From assembly GCF_019972155.1 (NCBI RefSeq), contig NZ_BOVL01000012.1:109790-173789 (forward strand): a stretch of 64,000 nt of DNA, read 5' to 3'. Of the stretch, positions 54,553 through 63,417 are shown piece by piece; position 1 is the stretch's first letter, and each line of letters opens with the position of its first letter. Position numbers and translations under genes: made by a program. Source of the stretch: Bradyrhizobium sp. RD5-C2. GTDB lineage: Bacteria > Pseudomonadota > Alphaproteobacteria > Rhizobiales > Xanthobacteraceae. A model generated the notes under the pieces. That model had not been told where the DNA came from. It did not search any database and saw only the letters and a list, made by a program, of their open reading frames with translations.

Positions 54553-54760
54553 CGCGGCAAAGCTGAGCGAACGGATCGATGCGCTGGAGGTCCGCCTGAC
54601 CTACCAGGACGAAGCCATCGAGACGCTGAACCAGACCATCACGGCACAATGGAAGCAGATCGACGCGCTGACACGCCAGCTCGCCGAGTTGCGCGACCGG
54701 CTTCAGGAGGCCGAACGCCAGGCGCCGGGCCCCGCCAACGAGCGCCCACCGCACTACTGA
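54545..54760 (+). CDS. slyX: SlyX family protein
   Basis: 71 aa: a coiled coil starting LSERIDALEVRLTYQDEAIE and continuing WKQIDALTRQLAEL, with the proline-rich C-terminus NERPPHY. Overlaps the end of trhO. Function unknown; small cytoplasmic coiled-coil found in many proteobacteria. Confidence 0.88.
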   Translation: MNDAAKLSERIDALEVRLTYQDEAIETLNQTITAQWKQIDALTRQLAELRDRLQEAERQAPGPANERPPHY

Positions 54761-54790
54761 TCTGTGCCGCCGGAGCCCGGCGGCGCCGGA

Positions 54791-55678
54791 TTACATGTTG
54801 CTCACCTGACGCATCGGCTTCGCGCCGCTGAAGAACAGGCTGGACAACCGCTGCACCATCGCCGTCGCGCGGCTTCCCTCGAGACCCGGGCGAACACACA
54901 GCAGGCGCTTCTGCACCGGAAGCTCCGGGAGATAATAGTCCTTCGCCGAAATCAGCGAGGACGGGATCATCCGCTCGGGGCATGCCGTCAGGCCGTATCC
55001 GGCCCGTGCGGCGTCCAGTCGCAGCTGGTGGTTCGGGCTCCTGAACACGATCTTGTACGTGATGTTGTGCTTGGTGAGCGTCCGGATCATCCAGTCGTCA
55101 CCCGGCCACGCCAGGATCGGGATCGGGGCGCCCGGCCGCAGGACAAAATCGCGTGATCGTACCCAAACCGAGCGCTCGTCGGCCTCGGCGGCGATCGTCA
55201 CCTCGTCTTCGTTCTCCAGCGAAGGGTTGCTGTAGACGAAGGCGATGTCGATGTAGCCGTCGATCAATCCTCGGATGACGATCGGCGACATGTCGGCGTG
55301 AAGCAGAACGTCGGCGAGTGCGTCGGCCGGATGCAGCTTGAGGAATTCCTCGGCGAGCATCGTGCTTATTCCGAGCCGCAGCGGCTGCGGTCCTTCGTGA
55401 TTGCCGCCGAGCCGAAGCAGTTGGTCGTTCGCTTCGAGGATTCGCCTTGCCTGCTGCACGGCAACCTTGCCGAGCTCCGTCGTCGTGGTGCCGTTCGCCG
55501 TTCTGACGAAGAGCGCGCCGCCGACCAGGCTCTGCAGTCGCTTGACCTGCGAACTGATCGCCGGCTGGCTGAGACCGAGACGCTCGCCGGCCTTCGATAG
55601 ACTTCCCGTCTCTGCGATCGCAACGACGGTGCGAACGATCTCTGTAGGAATATTCAAATGCTGACGTGGTCTGTGCAT
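54791..55678 (-). CDS. LysR family transcriptional regulator
   Basis: 295 aa. N-terminal winged helix-turn-helix: TVVAIAETGSLSKAGERLGL then SQPAISSQVKRLQSLVGGAL; the effector domain follows. Layout recalls LrhA/HexA-type regulators. It lies divergent from the TadE gene, with a 396-nt AT-rich gap, so it might control that pilus-like locus, which is unproved. Convergent with slyX. Confidence 0.88.
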   Translation of the reverse strand: MHRPRQHLNIPTEIVRTVVAIAETGSLSKAGERLGLSQPAISSQVKRLQSLVGGALFVRTANGTTTTELGKVAVQQARRILEANDQLLRLGGNHEGPQPLRLGISTMLAEEFLKLHPADALADVLLHADMSPIVIRGLIDGYIDIAFVYSNPSLENEDEVTIAAEADERSVWVRSRDFVLRPGAPIPILAWPGDDWMIRTLTKHNITYKIVFRSPNHQLRLDAARAGYGLTACPERMIPSSLISAKDYYLPELPVQKRLLCVRPGLEGSRATAMVQRLSSLFFSGAKPMRQVSNM

Positions 55679-56074
55679 CGCGAGCCCTCCAATCTCAGCA
55701 CGGGACGCAAATACGTTCTCCAGTATGTGATTCAGCTATACTAACATTTGGTTGCACTTTCGTTTAGTTTCAATTTGCCGCGATGCTATTGAAATTGCTG
55801 GTCTTATGTATTGTTACGTGCATTGCCACGTAGTGCTACGGTATCGGACGACTGCATCTGCACCCGCACGCAGCACCTCGACACCATCGGACCCCGGATT
55901 TCTGCGGACACGGCATCAAAGATTCTGATCGCCCCATAAGGTGTCGCCCACCCAATAAGTTTGAACGCTCCCATTGATCCGAATTGACGTCCCTGATTCG
56001 CGGAAGCGTTTTCATAGTTTTCCTTAATCAAAGCCTCGCAACGTGGCGCCCTAGATTGCGTTTCGAGGTGTGCC
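55679..56074. other. AT-rich divergent regulatory gap
   Basis: No gene seen. The first half is AT-richer than the flanks (for example CTATACTAACATTTGGTTGC) and should hold the LysR and TadE promoters. GAGGTGTGCC precedes the TadE start. Confidence 0.6.
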
Positions 56075-56488
56075 ATGACCAGGTTATTTCGGTGTCGAAG
56101 CGGCGCGTCTGCTGTCGAATTTGCGCTGATGCTGCCGCTGTTTCTCGCCTTCATTTTCGGCATCATTGTATTCGGTTCGTATCTCGCGATGGTGCATGGC
56201 GTTCAGCAGCTCGCCGCCGAAGCGGCGCGGTCGTCGATCGCCGGAATGACCGACACAGAACGCAACAGCCTCGCGACGAACTACGTCACCGCCAACGCAT
56301 CGACCTACCCGCTGCTCGTGGCCAGCAATCTCACCGTCAATGCCGCACCGTCCCCATTGAACGCCAACGTCTACGTCGTGACGGTCAACTACAACGCGGC
56401 CGGCAACTTCATCTACAAGCTCCCTTTCGTCCCGGCACCGGCGAGCACCATCGTCCGCTCCGCTGCGATCCAGTACGGGGGCTTCTAG
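56075..56488 (+). CDS. TadE-like pilus protein
   Basis: 137 aa. A short leader with Gly/Ala before a hydrophobic helix, GASAVEFALMLPLFLAFIFG, with Glu at position 5 of the mature part, as in pseudopilins processed by TadV-type peptidases. The rest is a soluble domain. TadE-like, so a minor pilin of a Tad system, but the tadABC/rcp genes are absent here. Adjacent to the TadG-like gene 1 nt apart (TAG-C-ATG). Confidence 0.85.
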   Translation: MTRLFRCRSGASAVEFALMLPLFLAFIFGIIVFGSYLAMVHGVQQLAAEAARSSIAGMTDTERNSLATNYVTANASTYPLLVASNLTVNAAPSPLNANVYVVTVNYNAAGNFIYKLPFVPAPASTIVRSAAIQYGGF

Positions 56489-56489
56489 C

Positions 56490-58160
56490 ATGAGCGGCAT
56501 CCTCATGCTGATGCGGCGCTTCGGCGCCGACGAACGAGGAAACTTCGCGATGATCTCGGCCGGCCTGATGACGCTCCTGATCGGGTGCGCCGGGCTTGCC
56601 ATCGATCTCGGCACGATCTTCGCCGACCGGCGCAAGACCCAGAGCACCGCCGACCTCGCCGCGATCGTCGCTGCCGCCAATCTGAGCAATCCGGTCAACG
56701 CCGCCTCCGCGACGGTGACGCAGAACAACTATCCGGCCAGCGCACTGGTCAAGGTCGAGACCGGGACCTACGTCGCCAACAGCGCCGTCGCGCCGCAGTC
56801 CCGCTTCGTGACCCCTGCGGTCGGCATTCCGAACGCCGCGCGCGTCACGTTGACGACCAAGACCCCGCTCTACTTCGCGCGCTATATCACCGGCGCGAGC
56901 AGCTTCAACATCACGACGACCGCCACCGCGACATCGACCGAAATGGCCACGTTCGAGATCGGCTCGCGGCTGCTCTCGGTCAATGGCGGCGTGATCAATG
57001 CGCTGCTCGGCTCGATGCTCGGCACCACACTGTCGCTCTCGGTGATGGACTACAATTCGCTGATCAGCGCCAAGATCGACGCACTCGACTTCCTGTCGGC
57101 GCTGGCGACCCGGATCAACCTGACCGGCGTCACCTATAGCGACGTCTTGAGCAGCAACGTCAAGGTCGGCGATCTCATGGCGGCGGCGCTGACCACACAG
57201 CAGATCACCAACGGCGCCAACGCGGCGACGACCGCACTGTCGACGATCTCCCAGGCCGTCACCGGCTCTTCAACCAAGGTTTCGCCGGGCACCCTGATCG
57301 ACCTCGGCCCGTTTGCCAACCTGACGGTGGGCCAGAAACCGAAGGTCGGCGCCAGCGTTTCGCTCTTCGACCTCATCAACACGGTGGCGCAGATCGCCAA
57401 CGGCAGCAATCAGATCGCAACCTCGGTCAATTTCGGGCTGCCCGGCATCGCCAACGTGTCCGTGATCGCGACGGTCGGCGAGCGTCCGGTCGGCTCGAGC
57501 TGGATCGCGATGGGCACCCAGGGCGTGAGCGTCCATACTGCGCAGACCAGGATCCTGGCGACGGTCAATGTGCTCGGCTCCGGCAGCGTTTCGGCGATCA
57601 ACCTCCCGGTCTATGTCGAGGTCGCCTCGGGCACCGCGACGCTCAACGCGGTGTCGTGCGGCCGTCCGAACATCAACACCTCGCAGGTCACGATCGGCGT
57701 GACGCCGGGGATCGTCGACGCCTGGATCGGCAACGTCACGGTTGCCGACATGACCAACTTCACGACCAAGCCCAATCCGCCGCCGGCGCTGCTGGTCAAT
57801 CTTGGTCTCATCACCGTCACCGGCCTCGCCCATGTCGGCATGGGCAACACCACGCCGACCAACGTCAATTTCAGCTACAGCGACATCCAGTCCGGGACGA
57901 AGAAGACGGTGACGACGACCAACTTCCTCACGTCGCTCACCTCAAGCCTGCTCGGCGACCTCTCGCTCACCATCAACGTCGGCCCGCTCGGGCTTCCGGT
58001 CCCGGGACTGGGCGCGCTCGTCATGGGCATCCTGAATGGCGTGACGAGCCCGATCGATCAGGTGCTGGCGTCCCTGCTCTCGACGCTCGGCATCGGGCTC
58101 GGCCAGGTCGACGTCTGGGTGCTGGGCATCCGCTGCGACGGCGCCGTGCTGGTGAACTAG
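56490..58160 (+). CDS. TadG-like protein
   Basis: 556 aa. N-terminal part RGNFAMISAGLMTLLIGCAG is the hydrophobic pilin-like helix of TadG family (Flp pilus assembly), followed by DRRKTQSTADLAAIVAAANL. The long rest is a low-complexity Gly/Thr/Asn/Val-rich beta domain with repeated motif patterns and a hydrophobic C-terminal region (LGLPVPGLGALVMGIL). The C-terminus RCDGAVLVN is cysteine-containing. Larger than many TadG proteins and without the von Willebrand domain. Works with the TadE-like protein, likely on the cell surface. Confidence 0.82.
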   Translation: MSGILMLMRRFGADERGNFAMISAGLMTLLIGCAGLAIDLGTIFADRRKTQSTADLAAIVAAANLSNPVNAASATVTQNNYPASALVKVETGTYVANSAVAPQSRFVTPAVGIPNAARVTLTTKTPLYFARYITGASSFNITTTATATSTEMATFEIGSRLLSVNGGVINALLGSMLGTTLSLSVMDYNSLISAKIDALDFLSALATRINLTGVTYSDVLSSNVKVGDLMAAALTTQQITNGANAATTALSTISQAVTGSSTKVSPGTLIDLGPFANLTVGQKPKVGASVSLFDLINTVAQIANGSNQIATSVNFGLPGIANVSVIATVGERPVGSSWIAMGTQGVSVHTAQTRILATVNVLGSGSVSAINLPVYVEVASGTATLNAVSCGRPNINTSQVTIGVTPGIVDAWIGNVTVADMTNFTTKPNPPPALLVNLGLITVTGLAHVGMGNTTPTNVNFSYSDIQSGTKKTVTTTNFLTSLTSSLLGDLSLTINVGPLGLPVPGLGALVMGILNGVTSPIDQVLASLLSTLGIGLGQVDVWVLGIRCDGAVLVN

Positions 58161-58258
58161 AGCATGATCCGGAAAAGTGTGTAGCGGTTTTCCGAAACGA
58201 TCATGCTCAAAACAAAGAGATAGAGCGGGATGATGTTTCGAAGAAAATCATCCCGCTC
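58160..58258. repeat. Two tandem hairpin repeats after tadG
   Basis: First hairpin GAGCATGATC ... GATCATGCTC (58160-58208), its first base being the last base of the TAG stop; second hairpin GAGCGGGATGAT ... ATCATCCCGCTC (58223-58258). The pair is a recurring intergenic element in Bradyrhizobium-like genomes and may act as terminator. Confidence 0.8.
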
Positions 58259-58318
58259 GAGAGCGTTCTCCGGGGAAACGATCGCGAGCCGGCATCACAA
58301 CGGGGGTAGGAGACTGCC

Positions 58319-58609
58319 GTGAGTGCAACAATAAGAAGATACAAGACCGACAGCCAGCGAACGCCCCTGATGAAGCGCGGAACGATCTTCTTCCGCAACA
58401 CCAGCGTCGGATGCCTTGTGCTCAACATCTCGACCGGCGGCGCGGGGCTCGCTGTCGAAGGCGACGTCGCAATTCCGTTCGCGTTCGATCTCGAGATCGA
58501 GAGCGAACCGATCCCGCGGCACTGCATTCTGGTCTGGCGCCTGGAGCGCCGGCTCGGCGTGACCTTCGAATTCGAGCGGGTCCAGCGCCCCGAAGGCGGC
58601 CCGGTCTAG
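58319..58609 (+). CDS. PilZ-domain protein
   Basis: 96 aa from GTG 58319 with GGAG seven bases ahead. It resembles a single PilZ domain: basic start RTPLMKRGTIFFRN, NISTGGAG in place of the D/NxSxxG motif, and VWRLERRLGVTFEF at the end. PilZ proteins bind c-di-GMP; the first Arg motif is only partly conserved (Q-R-T-P-L-M-K-R), so binding is not certain. It stands alone; no diguanylate cyclase is near. Confidence 0.78.
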   Translation: MSATIRRYKTDSQRTPLMKRGTIFFRNTSVGCLVLNISTGGAGLAVEGDVAIPFAFDLEIESEPIPRHCILVWRLERRLGVTFEFERVQRPEGGPV

Positions 58610-58943
58610 CCGGTCGAGGGCATCGCGATATGCGGGCGGTTCGCTGATCGAGGCCGTCCGCAAACATGTCACGCGTGCGCTTCGAGCCGCCGCTGCGCGG
58701 TGAGCCGTTCCTCGGATAACTGAACCCGTTCGCATCGTGGTTAGCGCTCGCTGGGATAAGCCAGCTAATTGTCCGGATTGTCGTCGTGCTTCGACGACGC
58801 GGTTGCATGGCGCTGACCGGATCGGAGGCCAGGAAGGTATCCTCCAGCCCCGCCGTGCAACGCGCCTCCGCAAACCGGGGTTCCAGAACCGCCTTGAGTA
58901 TCGCCTTGGCCCATTGCGCCGCAGCGTGTATCAGGGGCCAAAT
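58610..58943. other. Intergenic region before hemE
   Basis: 334 nt without a supported gene. No palindromic repeat of the window families is seen. Contains AGGGG at 58933 as ribosome site for hemE; the promoter is not identifiable by eye. Confidence 0.5.
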
Positions 58944-60014
58944 TTGACCGTGATCAGGAACTTTCGCGTGCCCCAGGATCCCACCAAGAAGCCGCTCATC
59001 GACCTCCTGTCGGGCCACCGGCAGGCCGTACCGCCGCTCTGGATGATGCGGCAGGCCGGCCGCTATCTGCCGGAATATCGCGAGCTGCGCGCCAAGGCCG
59101 GCGGCTTCCTCGATCTCTGCTTCACGCCCGAGTTCGCCACCGAGATCACGCTGCAGCCGATCCGCAGGTTCAACTTCGACGCCGCGATCATCTTCTCCGA
59201 CATCCTGGTGATCCCCTACGCGCTCGGCCGCTCGGTGCGCTTCGAGGCCGGCGAAGGGCCGCGGCTCGATCCGCTGGCAACCCCCGGCGAGATCGCGACG
59301 CTGGCAACCGAGGCCAATTTCGACCAGCTCGAGCCGGTCTTTGAAACCCTGCGCCGCGTTCGGCGCGAGCTTGCGCCCGAGATCACGCTGATCGGCTTCT
59401 GCGGCGCGCCATGGACGGTTGCGACCTATATGGTCGCCGGACAGGGCACGCCGGACCAGGCCCCCGCGCGCATGCTTGCCTATCGCCATCCGGACGCTTT
59501 CGCCAAAATCATCGACGTCCTGGTCGAGAACTCGATCCACTATCTCGTCGGCCAGCTCAAGGCCGGCGCCGACTGCCTGCAGATCTTCGACACCTGGGCC
59601 GGCGTGCTGCCGCCGCGCGAGTTCGCCCGCTGGTCGATCGAGCCGACCCGGCGCATCGTTGCCGGGGTGCGCAAGCAGGTCCCCGGTGCCCGGATCATCG
59701 GCTTTCCGCGCGGCGCGGCAGGCATGCTGCCGGCCTATGTCGAGCAAACCGGCGTCGATGCCGTCTCGATCGACTGGGCCGCGGAGCCGTCGATGATCCG
59801 CGAGCGCGTCCAGAGCCGCGTCGCGGTGCAGGGCAATCTCGATCCGCTGGCCCTGATTGCCGGCGGCGCCGCGCTCGACCGCGCAGTCGACGATGTGCTG
59901 GAGAATTTCGGCAAGGGGCGACTGATCTTCAACCTCGGTCACGGCATCCTGCAGGAGACGCCGATCGCCCATGTCGAGCAGATGGTCGCACGGGTGCGCG
60001 CGTATAAGGGGTGA
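58944..60014 (+). CDS. hemE: Uroporphyrinogen decarboxylase
   Basis: 356-aa cytoplasmic heme-biosynthesis enzyme that decarboxylates uroporphyrinogen III to coproporphyrinogen III. Conserved [48 protein letters not shown] and the C-terminal [19 protein letters not shown] are diagnostic. TTG 58944 is 6 nt after AGGGG; GTG 58950 is the next choice. Longer in-frame starts add residues without homology character. No other heme gene is near. Confidence 0.95.
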   Translation: MTVIRNFRVPQDPTKKPLIDLLSGHRQAVPPLWMMRQAGRYLPEYRELRAKAGGFLDLCFTPEFATEITLQPIRRFNFDAAIIFSDILVIPYALGRSVRFEAGEGPRLDPLATPGEIATLATEANFDQLEPVFETLRRVRRELAPEITLIGFCGAPWTVATYMVAGQGTPDQAPARMLAYRHPDAFAKIIDVLVENSIHYLVGQLKAGADCLQIFDTWAGVLPPREFARWSIEPTRRIVAGVRKQVPGARIIGFPRGAAGMLPAYVEQTGVDAVSIDWAAEPSMIRERVQSRVAVQGNLDPLALIAGGAALDRAVDDVLENFGKGRLIFNLGHGILQETPIAHVEQMVARVRAYKG

Positions 60015-60034
60015 GGGCCGGTAGCCGTTCACCG

Positions 60035-60136
60035 TCACCCTGAGGTGGCCGCTTCTTCAGCGGCCCTCGAAGGGTCGACGGCCCATCTGTGGCCGTGCAT
60101 CCTTCGAGACGCGCTACGCGCTCCTCAGGATGACGG
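60035..60136. repeat. CACCCTGAGG-type palindromic repeat
   Basis: Second copy of the repeat at 14250; a 28-nt block is identical in inverted orientation. Lies between the convergent hemE and GMC oxidoreductase genes. Confidence 0.85.
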
Positions 60137-60144
60137 ATCACATC

Positions 60145-61758
60145 TTACCTTGCATCCTCCAAAATCATATCCGACGCCTTCTCCGCGATCATGATCGTCG
60201 GCGCGTTGGTATTGCCCGACATCAGGTCCGGCATCACCGACGCATCGACCACGCGCAGGCCCTCGACACCGCGCACCTTGAGCCTGTTGTCGACGACCGC
60301 GAGCGCATCGTTGCCCATCCGGCAGGTCGAGGTCGGATGATAGACCGTGCTGCCGGTACGGCGGCAGAAATCGAGCAGGTCGTCGTCGCTGACCACCTTG
60401 GCGCCGGGATCGACTTCGCCGACCGAGTATGATTTCAGCGCTGGCGCGGCCAGGATCTTGCGCAGGATGCGGATGCCGTCGATGAAGGCGCGGCGATCGG
60501 TCTCGGTCGCCAGGTAGTTGATGCGGATTTCCGGCGGCACGCCCGGGTCCGCGCTCCGGATCTTCAACGAGCCGCGGCTCTCCGGGCGCAGCTGGCAGAC
60601 CGACGCCGTGAAGCCCGAGAACGGATGCAGCTTCTCGCCCATCTTGTCGGTCGAGAACGGCAGGAAGTGGATCTGGATGTCCGGTGACGCCAGCCGCGGA
60701 CTGGTCTTGAAGAATGCACCCGACGTGCCGGCCGCAATCGTCAACGGCCCCTTGCGCAACGCCGCGTAGCGCAGGCCGGCCATGACGCGGCGCACCGGAT
60801 TGTTGATGACGTCGTTCAGCGTGACGCTCTGGGCGCAGCGCGTGACGATGCGCACCTGCATGTGATCCTGCAGATCGTTGCCGACGCCGGGCGCATCGAG
60901 CAGAACCTCGATGCCGTGCTGCTTCAACAGATCGGCGGGGCCGATGCCGGAGAGCTGCAGCAATTGCGGCGAGTTGTACGCGCCGCTCGACACCAGCACC
61001 TCCTTGCGCGCCTTGGCCGTGCGCAACTGCCCGTTCTGCCGGTACGCGACGCCGCTCGCGCGTTTGCCGTCGAACAGGACGCGCTGCGCTAGTGCCGACG
61101 TCTCGACATGCAGATTGCCGCGCGTCAGCGCCGGCCGCAGATAGGACCGCGCCGTCGAGGCGCGCCGGCCGCGCCGCGTCGTGGTCTGGAAGAAGCCCGC
61201 GCCCTCCTGGGTCGCGCCGTTGAAATCCGGATTGGTTGGGATGCCGACCTCGGCCGCGGCATGCACGAAGGCTTCCGACAGCGGATCGTGATGCCGCCAG
61301 TCCGACACCGGCAGCGGACCGCCGGCGCCGTGATATTTGTCGCCGCCGCGCTGCTGATCCTCCGCCTTCCTGAAGTAGGGCAGCACGTCGTCGAAACCCC
61401 AGCCGGCATTGCCGCGCTGCCGCCAGCGGTCATAGTCCTCGTGCTGGCCACGCACATAGAGCAGGCCGTTGATCGAGCTGGAGCCGCCGAGCACTTTTCC
61501 ACGCGGCTGAAACACCTGGCGTCCGTTCAGGCCGGGCTCAGGCTCGGTCTGGTACATCCAGTTGACGGATTTTTCCTTGAACAGCTTGCCGTAGCCGAGC
61601 GGGACATGGATCCAGATGTTGGTGTCCTTCGGCCCGGCCTCGAGCAGCAGCACCGAATGCTTGCCGTCGGCACTCAGGCGGCTGGCGAGCACGCAGCCGG
61701 CCGAGCCGGCCCCGACGATGACGTAATCAAATTCGGCCACATCATTGTTGTTGTTCAC
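60145..61758 (-). CDS. GMC family choline dehydrogenase-like oxidoreductase
   Basis: 537 aa from GTG 61758 with GGGGGAAACCA upstream. FAD GAGSAGC (16-22), GMC signature GKVLGGSSSINGLLYVRG, catalytic His in STVYHPTSTCRMG and Asn in SGNTNAPT. Oxidises an alcohol to an aldehyde using FAD; choline is one option, but the neighbouring aromatic genes suggest an alcohol of aromatic or alkyl type. Last gene of the minus-strand run that begins outside the window. Confidence 0.9.
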   Translation of the reverse strand: MNNNNDVAEFDYVIVGAGSAGCVLASRLSADGKHSVLLLEAGPKDTNIWIHVPLGYGKLFKEKSVNWMYQTEPEPGLNGRQVFQPRGKVLGGSSSINGLLYVRGQHEDYDRWRQRGNAGWGFDDVLPYFRKAEDQQRGGDKYHGAGGPLPVSDWRHHDPLSEAFVHAAAEVGIPTNPDFNGATQEGAGFFQTTTRRGRRASTARSYLRPALTRGNLHVETSALAQRVLFDGKRASGVAYRQNGQLRTAKARKEVLVSSGAYNSPQLLQLSGIGPADLLKQHGIEVLLDAPGVGNDLQDHMQVRIVTRCAQSVTLNDVINNPVRRVMAGLRYAALRKGPLTIAAGTSGAFFKTSPRLASPDIQIHFLPFSTDKMGEKLHPFSGFTASVCQLRPESRGSLKIRSADPGVPPEIRINYLATETDRRAFIDGIRILRKILAAPALKSYSVGEVDPGAKVVSDDDLLDFCRRTGSTVYHPTSTCRMGNDALAVVDNRLKVRGVEGLRVVDASVMPDLMSGNTNAPTIMIAEKASDMILEDAR

Positions 61759-61817
61759 TGGTTTCCCCCGGAATTTCTTTCTTCCGGTGGTACAGACAAA
61801 GCGCTGGCTTGAAAAGG

Positions 61818-63416
61818 CTAGTGCCCTGCGCTGAGGTTCTGGAGCAGTTGCCCGACGAGCATATTGAGCTCGCCGGCGGTGCCGGCGGCTCCGAAGACGT
61901 AACGGTCGGGCCGCACGATGACCGCCGCGGCGCCATGTTGCTGCATCCAGTCGGCGAACAACCCGTCGCGCTCGACCACGCTCAGAATGCCGTTGGTATC
62001 GCTGCTTTCACCTGACGCGGTGACGACGACGCGCTCGCCGGCGAGATGCTGCCAGGCGGCACGGGACGCGTCCGACAGCCACGCCAGCGGCTCCGCGGTA
62101 GCCGTCACGATCGCAAATTCCGGCTTCAGCAAATCGTCGAGCCGGCACGTGCGCCCGTCCGGTGCCCGCACATGCGGCTGCACGAACAGCCGTCCGGCAA
62201 GCACAGCATCGGGCGCGATCAGGCCGGAGACGAGATCGGGGATGAATTTCTGCCTGATGGTTTCGGCCTTGCCGGCCTTCAGGTCGGCGCGCAGCTGGAC
62301 GTCGCGTTCGGCGGCAACCGCCGGATCGAGTTCACCGATGATCTTGCCGAACTCCTTGGCGCTGGCGACGACGGCGCGGACATGCGGCTTGCGCTCGATC
62401 TCGTAACTGTCGAGCAGCGTCTCGTCGGCGTCGCCACGGAGAACCAGGCTCAGCTTCCAGGCAAGGTTCACGGCATCGCGGATGCCGGCGCACAGCCCCT
62501 GCCCGAGGAACGGCGGCGTCTGGTGCACGGCATCCCCCATCAGGAGCACGCGGCGGTCGCGCCAGCGCTGCCCAAGCAGCGCGTGAAAGCGATAAACCGC
62601 CGAGCGCCAGATCGTGAGGTCGGAAATATCGGTGAAGCCCTTCAGCAGCGTCACGACATTGTCGGGCGCGCCGGCCGCCTCGGGATCCTCGCCGGGCAAG
62701 AGCTTGATCTCCCAGCGCCGCAGATTGCGCGGACCCGGCACGAAGGTGCCGGGCCGCGACGGCCAGCAATACTGAAAACTCCTGGCCGGCCGCTTGGCGG
62801 GGTCGCTGGTCAGCGTATCCACCACCATCCACCATTCATCGAAGGCGAGGTCGTCGAGGCCGATGCCGAGCTGCTTGCGCACAAAACTGTTGGCGCCGTC
62901 GCAGCCGATCAGATAGCGCGCGTGGATCGGGAACTCGTCGCCTCGCTCGCGCCGCGCCGTCAACGTCACCGCGCGCTCGTCCTGCTCGAGCGCCACGCCG
63001 GCGGTTGCGAGAAAAACGTCGACCTGCGGATATTGGACAAGCTTGTCGCGCAGCGCCTGCTCGACATCCGGCTGCACAAACGTGACGTTCGGAATCCAGC
63101 CGAGCGGATACGGCGGCGGCATCGGGTCGAAGATCTTGATGATCTCGCCGTCGACGCCGAGATAATGCGAGCCGTTATGCGGGGCGATCGCCTGCTCCAT
63201 GAAATCGCCGAGCCCGATCGCCTGCAGCACGCGCAGCGCCTCGTGGTCGAGCGTGATCGCGCGCGGCTTGTCGTAGATGTCGGCAGTGCGCTCGACGACC
63301 GCGACGCTCAGGCCGGCTTTCGCGAGCAGGTTGGCGAAGATGGCGCCGACCGGCCCGAGGCCGACGATGGCCGCGTCATACAGGGGATCATGCCCGGGTT
63401 TCGCTGACATCGACAT
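61818..63416 (-). CDS. MhpA-like aromatic ring hydroxylase (FAD)
   Basis: 532-aa class A flavin monooxygenase. GLGPVG (19-24), the DG motif IGCDGANSFVRKQLG and GD motif GDAVHQTPPFLGQGLCAGIRD, plus a C-terminal thioredoxin-like domain as in MhpA. MhpA hydroxylates 3-(3-hydroxyphenyl)propionate to the catechol. Its start is 1 nt after the stop of the dioxygenase-like gene, so the two are coupled and would act in series: hydroxylation then ring cleavage. GMC gene follows after 59 nt. Exact substrate uncertain. Confidence 0.88.
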   Translation of the reverse strand: MSMSAKPGHDPLYDAAIVGLGPVGAIFANLLAKAGLSVAVVERTADIYDKPRAITLDHEALRVLQAIGLGDFMEQAIAPHNGSHYLGVDGEIIKIFDPMPPPYPLGWIPNVTFVQPDVEQALRDKLVQYPQVDVFLATAGVALEQDERAVTLTARRERGDEFPIHARYLIGCDGANSFVRKQLGIGLDDLAFDEWWMVVDTLTSDPAKRPARSFQYCWPSRPGTFVPGPRNLRRWEIKLLPGEDPEAAGAPDNVVTLLKGFTDISDLTIWRSAVYRFHALLGQRWRDRRVLLMGDAVHQTPPFLGQGLCAGIRDAVNLAWKLSLVLRGDADETLLDSYEIERKPHVRAVVASAKEFGKIIGELDPAVAAERDVQLRADLKAGKAETIRQKFIPDLVSGLIAPDAVLAGRLFVQPHVRAPDGRTCRLDDLLKPEFAIVTATAEPLAWLSDASRAAWQHLAGERVVVTASGESSDTNGILSVVERDGLFADWMQQHGAAAVIVRPDRYVFGAAGTAGELNMLVGQLLQNLSAGH

Positions 63417-63417
63417 G

